Positions 15,545-20,993 of a stretch of 20,993 nt of DNA are shown here, piece after piece. The stretch covers positions 1 through 20,993 of the forward strand of contig JAGOGU010000003.1 in assembly GCA_017996515.1 (NCBI GenBank), given 5' to 3'. Positions within the stretch are counted from its first letter, which is position 1; every line of letters begins with the position of its first letter. The notes under the pieces were generated by a model. It saw nothing but the letters and a program-made list of their open reading frames with translations. It did not search any database and was not told the DNA's origin. Both the position numbers and the translations under genes were made by a program. The DNA comes from Allobrachymonas sp. (lineage in GTDB: Bacteria; Pseudomonadota; Gammaproteobacteria; Burkholderiales; Burkholderiaceae_C).

Positions 15545-16465
15545 TTACCCCACACACTGGGCGCCCAGTGTGCGCCAGGCAATCAGCCCCCAGTCGCCGG
15601 CATGCAATGTTGGGCGGTATGTGATGGCAGCAGGCCCCAGGCGGCGCGTTTTTTGGCCAATGCGCCAGCCCCCTTGGCACACCAGTTGCAGCTCCAGGGC
15701 TGACAGCTTGTTGCCTTTGCCCACTTGCGCGGCCAGCCGGTGCGGCAAGCGCCGGCCTTGCTGCATCAGGGCGTCCGTGTGATCCAGTAGGCTTTGCATC
15801 AAAGTAACTTGGCTGCTGCGGTCGGCCAGATGCGGTTGCTGGGGATCAATGCCCAGTGGGGCACACAAATGGCGCGGCAGATAGTAACGCTTGCGGGAAA
15901 TATCCAGAGAAATATCCTGCCAGAAGTTGTAATACTGCAAGGCGGTGCAAATGGCGTCGCTTTGCGCCACGCTTTCGGCATCGGTCATGCCGTACAGGTG
16001 CAGCATCAAAAGTCCGACCGGGTTGGCCGAAAGCCGGGCGTAATCGGCCAGTTCCGCCCAATCTGCATACACATGGCCTGCGGCGGTGTGGCGCACATCC
16101 TGCTCAAAGGCGCTGATCAAATCGTGCAGGGGTTGCGGCGGCAGGGCATGGCGCTGCATGGCGGCCTGCAAGGGGCGCATGACGTGTGCCCAGGGCGCAT
16201 CGGGCGCAGGAGGTGTTGCCGAATCGCATATCGCCTGCAAAGCCTGGCGGTAGGCCGCCAGCGCATGCAGCCGCTGCGCGCAGGGGGCGTCGCCTTCATC
16301 GGCCAAATCGTCTGCGGTGCGTGCGAAACGGTACAGCGCCACCACGGCAGGGCGGATGTGCCGGGGGCACAGCCAACTGGCTACGGGAAAGTTTTCGTAG
16401 TGGGTGGCAGGGTGGTTGTCGTGAGCGGCAGCCGGTTTGTTGCCGGAGGGTGAAAAGGAAGACAT
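15545..16465 (-). CDS. hpnC: Hydroxysqualene synthase HpnC
   Basis: HpnC converts presqualene diphosphate to hydroxysqualene, the middle step between HpnD and HpnE. The 306-residue protein belongs to the squalene/phytoene synthase family and resembles HpnD only distantly. HYENFPVASWLCPRHIRPAV (22-41) is a typical HpnC opening. The first Asp motif is RTADDLADEGDA (D52, D53, D56). The second is QYYNFWQDISLDISRKRYYL (177-196; D184, D188), with the aromatic NFWQD characteristic of HpnC. The ATG at 16465 gives the standard start. It is the first gene of the minus-strand hpnCDE set and diverges from tRNA-Leu. The last codons contain a perfect 20-bp palindrome. No squalene-hopene cyclase gene is in the window. 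Confidence 0.93.
   Translation of the reverse strand: MSSFSPSGNKPAAAHDNHPATHYENFPVASWLCPRHIRPAVVALYRFARTADDLADEGDAPCAQRLHALAAYRQALQAICDSATPPAPDAPWAHVMRPLQAAMQRHALPPQPLHDLISAFEQDVRHTAAGHVYADWAELADYARLSANPVGLLMLHLYGMTDAESVAQSDAICTALQYYNFWQDISLDISRKRYYLPRHLCAPLGIDPQQPHLADRSSQVTLMQSLLDHTDALMQQGRRLPHRLAAQVGKGNKLSALELQLVCQGGWRIGQKTRRLGPAAITYRPTLHAGDWGLIAWRTLGAQCVG
15553..15572. repeat. Perfect 20-bp palindrome at the 3' end of hpnC
   Basis: The arm CACACTGGGC (15553-15562) is followed directly by its exact reverse complement (15563-15572). It lies in the last codons of hpnC, just before the stop, upstream of hpnD on the transcript. There is no T-run beyond it, so it is not a classical terminator. 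It could be a dyad protein site or an mRNA hairpin. Confidence 0.75.
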
Positions 16466-16535
16466 ACGCTTGCGTGACGCATCAGGGCAAAGCAAATCAT
16501 CCGCGCGAAGCAGGTGGAATGCAGCCGGTTTATGC

Positions 16536-16583
16536 TTGGTTCTCGTTTAGAATCCGATATTACCCGTTTTCAGCTACAGGCAA
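16536..16583. promoter_or_regulatory. Possible divergent promoters, tRNA-Leu (+) and hpnC (-)
   Basis: On the plus strand, TTGGTT (16536-16541) and TATTAC (16558-16563) are 16 bases apart, pointing to the tRNA; TAGAAT at 16548-16553 is an alternative -10. On the minus strand, TTGCCT (16583-16578) and TAATAT (16562-16557) are 15 bases apart, pointing to hpnC. All matches are partial, so this is a tentative placement in a 158-base divergent gap. Confidence 0.3.
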
Positions 16584-16623
16584 TCTCTGGATGTGCTGCG
16601 GCGAGTAAACGAGCCCCTTTTCT

Positions 16624-16710
16624 GCGCGGGTGGCGAAATTGGTAGACGCACCAGGTTTAGGTCCTGACGCCAGCAATGGCGTGCCGGTTCGAGTCCGGCT
16701 CCGCGCACCA
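16624..16710 (+). tRNA. tRNA-Leu (anticodon UAG)
   Basis: An 87-base class II tRNA with encoded CCA. Acceptor GCGCGGG (16624-16630) pairs with the 3' strand before the A discriminator and CCA. The D arm is GCG/CGC with a GG in the loop. The anticodon loop is TTTAGGT with TAG at 16658-16660. The long variable arm CGCCA-GCAA-TGGCG is diagnostic of Leu/Ser/Tyr types. The T arm is GCCGG-TTCGAGT-CCGGC. The top pair of the anticodon stem (27-43) is a C-A mismatch. It would read CUA and other CUN codons. It lies 81 bases before tig. Confidence 0.96.
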
Positions 16711-16791
16711 GCAAAGTAAGTCTGCGCAGCCTGTCATGCATCCGTACGGCGGGCTGTCATGGTTTTTCGATAAAGAAAAAAGGATTTTGTA

Positions 16792-18105
16792 ATGAGCGTA
16801 AATGTTGAAACTCTTGAAAAACTCGAGCGCAAGCTGGTTTTGACGGTTCCTACCGAAAATATCAACTTCGAGATCAACAAGCGTTTGCAAAAGCTGGCGC
16901 GTAACGTGAAGATGGACGGTTTCCGTCCGGGCAAGGTTCCCATGAATGTGGTGACCAAGCAGTATCACGCTTCGGTGCAGCAAGAAGTGATGAACGAGAA
17001 AGTTGGCCGCGCTTTTTATGACGCGGTCACCGAAGCCGGCTTGAATGTGGCAGGTCAGCCCACCATCAACCAGCTGCCTGTTACCTCTGCGACCGAAATG
17101 CAGTTCGAAGCGCTGTTTGAAGTGTTCCCCGAAGTGCAGATTGGTGAAATTGCCCAGGCCGAGGTAGAAAAAATCGACGCCGAAGTGGATGACTCTGCCG
17201 TTGAGCGCACGCTTGACATTCTGCGCAAGCAACGCCGCACCTTTGCTCAACGCCCAGCCGATCAGGCTGCGGCAGACGGCGATCGCGTAACCGTTGATTT
17301 CGAAGGCAAGATCGACGGCGAAGTGTTTGAAGGCGGCAAGGCCGAAGACTTCCAGTATATGGTGGGCGAAGGTCAGATGCTCAAGGAATTTGAAGACGCC
17401 GTGCGCGGCATGAAAGTGGGCGAAAGCAAAACTTTCCCGCTGACTTTCCCCGAGGAATACCACGGCAAAGAAGTGGCTGGCAAAACGGCTGATTTTCTGG
17501 TGACGCTCAAAAAGGTTGAGGCCGGCCAGCTGCCCGAAGTGGACGGTACTTTGGCCAAGCAATTGGGCGTGCAAGACGGCAGCGTGGAGACCTTGCGTGC
17601 TGACATCCGCAAAAACCTGAATCGCGAGGTGAAAGCCCGCCTGAAGTCGCGCAATAAAAACGCCGTGATGGACGCACTGATCAAAGTTGCCGATCTGGAA
17701 CTGCCCAAAGTGACTGTTGAAGCAGAAATCAGCTCCATGATGGACAACGCGCGCGCCGATATGCAAAAACGCGGCGTGAAAGACGTCAGCAATGTGCAAC
17801 TGCCGCCTGATCTGTTCCGCAACTTGGCCGAACGCCGCGTGCGCCTGGCGCTGATTGTTTCTTCGCTGGTGCAGCAAAACAAACTGCAAGCCACACCTGA
17901 ACAGGTCAAGGCGCATATCGAAGATCTGGCTGCCAGCTACGAGAAACCCGAAGAAGTCGTCCGCTGGTACCAGGCTGATCCACGCCGTCTGAGCGAGATC
18001 GAAGCCATCGTGACCGAAGACAATGTGACCAGCTTCGTGCTGGAAAAAGCCAAGGTCACCGAGAAAAAAGTCGGCTTTGACGAGCTGATGGCCAGACAAG
18101 CCTGA
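16792..18105 (+). CDS. tig: Trigger factor, ribosome-associated chaperone and PPIase
   Basis: Trigger factor binds the ribosome exit tunnel (protein L23) and shields nascent chains. The 437-residue product has the normal length. The N-terminal ribosome-binding domain carries the signature GFRPGKVP at residues 43-50. The FKBP-type prolyl isomerase domain is at about 155-245 (DRVTVDFEGKIDGEVFEGGK, then MLKEFEDAVRGMKVGESK). The helical C-terminal chaperone domain follows, for example NLAERRVRLALIVSSLVQQN. AGGA at 16781-16784 lies 7 bases before the ATG. It precedes clpP, clpX and lon, the usual gene order, and is the first protein gene after tRNA-Leu. A long open frame on the opposite strand is a shadow of its codon bias. 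Confidence 0.97.
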   Translation: MSVNVETLEKLERKLVLTVPTENINFEINKRLQKLARNVKMDGFRPGKVPMNVVTKQYHASVQQEVMNEKVGRAFYDAVTEAGLNVAGQPTINQLPVTSATEMQFEALFEVFPEVQIGEIAQAEVEKIDAEVDDSAVERTLDILRKQRRTFAQRPADQAAADGDRVTVDFEGKIDGEVFEGGKAEDFQYMVGEGQMLKEFEDAVRGMKVGESKTFPLTFPEEYHGKEVAGKTADFLVTLKKVEAGQLPEVDGTLAKQLGVQDGSVETLRADIRKNLNREVKARLKSRNKNAVMDALIKVADLELPKVTVEAEISSMMDNARADMQKRGVKDVSNVQLPPDLFRNLAERRVRLALIVSSLVQQNKLQATPEQVKAHIEDLAASYEKPEEVVRWYQADPRRLSEIEAIVTEDNVTSFVLEKAKVTEKKVGFDELMARQA

Positions 18106-18115
18106 AAAACAGGCT
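18099..18115 (+). other. Small hairpin spanning the tig stop codon
   Basis: AGCCTG (18099-18104) and CAGGCT (18110-18115) form a perfect 6-bp stem with an A5 loop that includes part of the TGA stop. No T-run follows, so it is a poor rho-independent terminator; it may stabilise the 3' end or attenuate read-through. Confidence 0.45.
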
Positions 18116-18436
18116 GGAGAGTCTGCCGCTCGGGCTGATATCATCTTGGGAGTTTGTGCTTTGATCTGTGCGCAGCTTGGCTGCACGGATGCAAAGACAA
18201 GGGCCCCAGTATTCGGTATCTGATGGGGTGCTGCTGCCGCAACTTGTTTTTTGTGGCACAGCGCCTATCTGGTTTGCTGATGCAGGCTTTGCTGCAAGCG
18301 CTTGCTTTTTTCTGCCTTTGCGCCTTGCTGGCTGTATCAGGCCGTCAAAGGCTGTGCGGCAAAAGCCCTGCCACAACCAGTCAAGACATGCTCCATCAGG
18401 GCACGTCATCCATGTTTAGCCACGGAGTTCACAGGC
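18106..18436 (+). other. 331-base tig-clpP intergenic region
   Basis: No gene is supported here. The clpP frame stays open through part of it, but the sequence does not look like ClpP before 18437. A short palindrome, GCAAGCGCTTGC (18294-18305), followed by T6 (18306-18311), could be a weak terminator or pause site. I looked for a sigma-32 promoter (TTGAAA with CCCCAT) and did not find a good one; CCCCAG at 18204-18209 has no correctly spaced -35. Presumably it holds a clpP promoter that I cannot place. Confidence 0.5.
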
Positions 18437-19087
18437 ATGCACAACATCATGTATCCCCACCCTTTGCACAACAGCAGCCAGGATACGCGCGCGCTGGGTT
18501 ATGTGCCCATCGTTATCGAGCAATCCGGTCGTGGCGAACGTTCGTTCGATATCTATTCGCGCCTGCTGAAAGAGCGCGTGATTTTTCTGGTGGGCGAAGT
18601 CAATGACCAAACCGCCAATCTGGTGGTGGCGCAACTGCTGTTTCTGGAAAGCGAAAACCCCGACAAAGACATTTCGCTCTACATCAACTCACCTGGCGGC
18701 AGCGTTACGGCGGGCATGTCGATCTACGACACCATGCAATTCATCAAACCCGACGTTTCCACCATGTGTCTGGGCTTTGCCGCCAGTATGGGGGCATTTT
18801 TGCTGGCGGCAGGCGCCAAGGGCAAGCGCTATAGCCTGCCCAACAGCAAAGTCATGATTCACCAAGTGCTGGGCGGCGCACGCGGGCAGGCCACGGATAT
18901 CGAAATCCATGCGCGCGACATTTTGCGCACCAAAGAGCAAATGAACCGCATTCTGGCCGATCGCACTGGGCAGCCTTATGAAAAAATCGTGCACGATACC
19001 GAGCGCGATTACTTCATGTCAGCCGAAGAATCCAAGGAATATGGTTTGGTCGATCAGGTAATCACCCGACGCGGCGAAGCCGGTTGA
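18437..19087 (+). CDS. clpP: ATP-dependent Clp protease proteolytic subunit ClpP
   Basis: ClpP is a serine peptidase that forms a tetradecameric barrel and degrades proteins fed in by ClpX or ClpA. The 216-residue product has the catalytic triad Ser117 (GFAASMGAF), His142 ([10 protein letters not shown]) and Asp191 ([12 protein letters not shown]). The intervals, 25 and 49 residues, match those of E. coli Clp[21 protein letters not shown] (82-101) is the substrate-binding strand region, and [19 protein letters not shown] (35-53) is typical of the head. The N-terminus ([10 protein letters not shown]) probably includes a short propeptide that is removed. The ATG at 18437 has GGAG 9 bases upstream; the ATG at 18449 is an alternative. 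clpX begins 48 bases after its stop, so the two are likely cotranscribed. Confidence 0.97.
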   Translation: MHNIMYPHPLHNSSQDTRALGYVPIVIEQSGRGERSFDIYSRLLKERVIFLVGEVNDQTANLVVAQLLFLESENPDKDISLYINSPGGSVTAGMSIYDTMQFIKPDVSTMCLGFAASMGAFLLAAGAKGKRYSLPNSKVMIHQVLGGARGQATDIEIHARDILRTKEQMNRILADRTGQPYEKIVHDTERDYFMSAEESKEYGLVDQVITRRGEAG

Positions 19088-19135
19088 TACGGCGAAACCC
19101 TTTGCCCATTCATTGCTTTTTTATTGCACAGGCTC

Positions 19136-20455
19136 ATGACATCTCGAAAAGACGCAGGTAGTAAAACCGTTCCGCATTGCTCGTTTTGCGGCCAATCGCA
19201 GGACGAAGTGAACAAGCTGGTTTCCGGCGGTCATGCAGGACAAACGGTCTTTATTTGCGATGCATGCATCGAGCAATGCACCGCTATTCTGCGCGATGAA
19301 CTGCGGGCGCAGCAACAGCTTGACGCATCGGCCTTGCAAAGCCTGCCAACACCTGTGCAGATCAAAGAGCATCTCGACCAGTACGTAATTGGGCAAGAAC
19401 TGGCCAAACGCACGCTGGCCGTGGCCGTTTACAACCATTACAAGCGCCTGTTGCACAAGGATGCTTTGGCCTCGGCCAAGAAAGACGACAAGGCCGATGA
19501 CAGCCAGCCGAGCGGCGATGTGGAATTGGCCAAAAGCAACATCCTCTTGATTGGCCCAACCGGCTCGGGCAAAACCCTGCTGGCGCAAACCTTGGCGCGT
19601 GTTTTGCAGGTGCCGTTTGTGATGGCCGACGCTACCACGTTGACCGAGGCTGGTTATGTAGGTGAGGATGTCGAAAACATTATCAGCAAACTGCTGCAAA
19701 GCTGCGACTACGATGTCGAAAAAGCCCAGCGCGGCATTATCTACATCGACGAGATCGACAAAATTGCCCGTAAATCCGAAAACCCTTCGATCACGCGCGA
19801 TGTGTCGGGCGAAGGCGTGCAGCAGGCGCTGCTCAAATTGATCGAGGGCACCAAGGCCAGCATTCCGCCACAGGGCGGACGCAAGCACCCCAACCAGGAT
19901 TTTCTGCAAGTCGATACCAGCAATATGCTGTTCATCTGCGGCGGCGCGTTTGACGGGCTGGAAAAAGTCATTGAGCGCCGCACCAGCGGTTCGGGCATGG
20001 GCTTTGGTGCAGAAGTGCGCAGCAAAAAAGAGTTGTCGCTGAGCGAGGTGTTCCAGCACATTGAGCCGCAGGATTTGATCAAATTCGGCCTGATTCCCGA
20101 GCTGATCGGGCGGATGCCGGTCATTACCGCGCTGGCAGAACTGGACGAGAAGACCTTGATCAAGATTTTGACTGAGCCTAAAAATGCCTTGGTCAAGCAG
20201 TATCAAAAACTGTTTGATATGGAAGGGGTGCAGCTCGAAGTCAAGCCCAAAGCACTGCAAGCAATAGCCAAACAGGCGCTGGAGCGCAAAACGGGCGCGC
20301 GCGGCTTGCGCTCGATTCTGGAGCGCATGCTGCTCGATACCATGTTCGAGTTGCCCGCCATGGGCAATGTCGAAAAAGTGGTGGTGGACGAATCGACCGT
20401 TACGGGAGACAAGCCCCCCATGCTGGTATACCGCACCAAAGAAAAACAGGCTTGA
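19136..20455 (+). CDS. clpX: ATP-dependent Clp protease ATPase subunit ClpX
   Basis: ClpX is the hexameric AAA+ unfoldase that recognises tagged proteins and threads them into ClpP. The 439-residue product has an N-terminal C4 zinc finger (C15, C18, C41, C44 in HCSFCG and CDACIEQC). Walker A is GPTGSGKT (140-147), Walker B is [11 protein letters not shown] (D205, E206), the pore loop is GYVGEDVEN (173-181), and a sensor-2 region ends in [20 protein letters not shown]. The ClpP-docking loop reads MGF (288-290) in [11 protein letters not shown], where most ClpX proteins have IGF. The ATG at 19136 is preferred over an in-frame TTG at 19124; it gives the standard N-terminal length before the zinc finger. 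It follows clpP closely and precedes lon by 415 bases. Confidence 0.97.
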   Translation: MTSRKDAGSKTVPHCSFCGQSQDEVNKLVSGGHAGQTVFICDACIEQCTAILRDELRAQQQLDASALQSLPTPVQIKEHLDQYVIGQELAKRTLAVAVYNHYKRLLHKDALASAKKDDKADDSQPSGDVELAKSNILLIGPTGSGKTLLAQTLARVLQVPFVMADATTLTEAGYVGEDVENIISKLLQSCDYDVEKAQRGIIYIDEIDKIARKSENPSITRDVSGEGVQQALLKLIEGTKASIPPQGGRKHPNQDFLQVDTSNMLFICGGAFDGLEKVIERRTSGSGMGFGAEVRSKKELSLSEVFQHIEPQDLIKFGLIPELIGRMPVITALAELDEKTLIKILTEPKNALVKQYQKLFDMEGVQLEVKPKALQAIAKQALERKTGARGLRSILERMLLDTMFELPAMGNVEKVVVDESTVTGDKPPMLVYRTKEKQA

Positions 20456-20484
20456 TACTCGCCATTTTGCAGTGTCGCCCAATC

Positions 20485-20526
20485 GAAGCGTTGGATGTGA
20501 AGCGCGAAATGTGAAGCGGGGGCAGC
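20485..20526 (+). repeat. Three 14-bp direct repeats upstream of lon
   Basis: Units begin at 20485, 20499 and 20513, each starting GAAGCG. The first two also share ATGT at the end (GAAGCG-nnnn-ATGT), and the third diverges after GAAGCG. The exact 14-base period is visible by eye. They begin 30 bases after the clpX stop and lie some 260 bases upstream of the lon promoter. Function unknown. Confidence 0.6.
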
Positions 20527-20783
20527 CTCGCTTTGCTGTTGTTATTCCAAGCGAGTAGGGTGTGCTCGATCACACAAACCCCAAGCACGGAAGCCATCTA
20601 ACCAACCCTTGCTATGGGTACATAGCGCAGGCCGTGCTTTTCCTGCCGGACGGGATAGGGAAGACGTACGCCCCATGCATGGCCTTCCTTCTCCCTGTTC
20701 GGCATCAAATTGACCAAGACATACTGCTTGGCCGAGAATGGATGAAAATCCTGCTTCATGGCTTGTGTTTACCAGCGGGCGCA

Positions 20784-20808
20784 TTGAAATATGTGTTGTT
20801 GCCCCCAT
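20784..20808 (+). promoter_or_regulatory. Sigma-32 (RpoH) heat-shock promoter for lon
   Basis: TTGAAA (20784-20789) is a perfect match to the sigma-32 -35 core. After a 13-base spacer comes CCCCAT (20803-20808), a perfect match to the -10 core. Known spacers are about 11-16 bases. Transcription would start near 20815, about 55 bases before the lon ATG. Heat-shock control of lon by sigma-32 is well established in E. coli. Confidence 0.78.
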
Positions 20809-20870
20809 ACTGATGACTGATGCGCAGTCTGTCTGCGAGGCGTTGCCAACGCGCTTTTCCGGAATTGTTT

Positions 20871-20993
20871 ATGCCTGATTTCACCCATTTTCCTGCCGAA
20901 CCCGTCGATCTGCCCTTGTTGCCCCTGCGTGACGTGGTGGTCTTTCCGCACATGGTCATCCCCCTGTTTTTGGGCCGTACCAAAAGCATTCAT
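20871..20993 (+). CDS. lon: Lon protease, N-terminal fragment (cut by window edge)
   Basis: Only the first 41 codons are present, and the frame runs off the right edge. The segment [20 protein letters not shown] (residues 12-31), followed by LFLGRTKSI, is the conserved start of the Lon N-terminal substrate-binding (LAN) domain. The full protein should be an approximately 800-residue AAA+ serine protease (Ser-Lys dyad) that degrades misfolded and regulatory proteins. Position after clpX supports the call. The ATG at 20871 follows a GGA-containing stretch and a predicted heat-shock promoter. ATPase and protease domains lie outside the window. Confidence 0.93.
   Translation, partial: MPDFTHFPAEPVDLPLLPLRDVVVFPHMVIPLFLGRTKSIH

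Larger units (their letters stand above)
20456..20870 (+). other. 415-base clpX-lon intergenic region
   Basis: No coding frame here is convincing. The region holds three 14-bp direct repeats (20485-20526), a small dyad GTGTG/CACAC (20560-20575), and a sigma-32-like promoter (20784-20808) close to lon. A weak stem formed by GAAGCG (20513-20518) and CGCTTT (20529-20534), followed by a moderately T-rich stretch, might end the clpX transcript. The remainder, about 20580-20780, shows nothing I can name. Confidence 0.6.

Noticed and set aside
16657..18186. 509-codon open frame on the minus strand opposite tig
   Set aside because: It lies wholly antisense to trigger factor and runs into the tRNA-Leu; its end (GVRT, SNRH-like residues) is the well-known artefact of translating the complement of a tRNA. 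Composition is rich in Phe and His, as expected for a codon-bias shadow.
18154..18606. 150-codon open frame across the tig-clpP gap
   Set aside because: No recognisable domain; it overlaps the start of clpP in another frame and looks like random open sequence.
19121..20482. 453-codon open frame on the minus strand opposite clpX
   Set aside because: Entirely antisense to a clear ClpX gene, with no family resemblance and a shadow-like His/Phe/Gln-rich composition.
20562..20813. 83-codon open frame in the clpX-lon gap
   Set aside because: No family resemblance or good ribosome binding site, and it would run through the predicted lon heat-shock promoter.
1..20993. CRISPR arrays, insertion sequences, prophage genes and toxin-antitoxin pairs
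   Set aside because: I looked for regularly spaced long repeats, transposase motifs, integrases and small paired genes and saw none.

Overview
The window looks like a core-chromosome segment of a Burkholderiales betaproteobacterium, most likely in or near the family Alcaligenaceae. The evidence is the tRNA-Leu(UAG)-tig-clpP-clpX-lon block, the rluD/bamD divergent pair with rluD followed by scpB-rluB, and a compact hpnC-hpnD-hpnE squalene cluster. Most genes are GC-rich. One stretch, about 8.9-11.95 kb, is visibly more AT-rich. The family assignment rests on gene content and protein resemblance recalled from memory, not on a database search.

Layout. (1) 0.15-4.6 kb, minus strand: rluD, a predicted YiiX-type papain-like lipoprotein, scpB and rluB form a tight run. 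The lipoprotein stop and scpB start share ATGA, and scpB and rluB overlap by 11 bases. (2) bamD is transcribed away from rluD, from what appear to be overlapping back-to-back promoters, and ends in a clear terminator. (3) 5.7-8.9 kb, minus strand: sseA (mercaptopyruvate-type sulfurtransferase) precedes a DinG/YoaA-family Fe-S helicase. (4) 9.1-11.95 kb, plus strand: a three-gene operon with a short CYTH (triphosphate tunnel) enzyme, an unrecognised 212-residue protein that may be a divergent second CYTH fold, and a DASS/SLC13-type anion transporter with altered SNT motifs. It ends in a strong terminator. (5) 12.0-16.5 kb, minus strand: hpnC, hpnD and hpnE, which together make squalene from farnesyl diphosphate, followed by an EamA/DMT transporter. 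(6) 16.6-21 kb, plus strand: tRNA-Leu(UAG), trigger factor, ClpP, ClpX and the start of Lon, a folding and proteolysis block. A good match to a sigma-32 heat-shock promoter lies just upstream of lon.

How the genes work together. rluD and rluB modify 23S rRNA, scpB serves chromosome condensation and bamD serves outer-membrane protein assembly. hpnCDE supply squalene, the hopanoid precursor, although no squalene-hopene cyclase lies in the window. tig, clpXP and lon handle nascent and damaged proteins.

The most interesting candidate for something undescribed is the CYTH / CYTH-like / DASS operon. It pairs a polyphosphate-type enzyme fold with an anion transporter in one transcription unit. This is an inference from order, overlap and motifs; no function has been shown.
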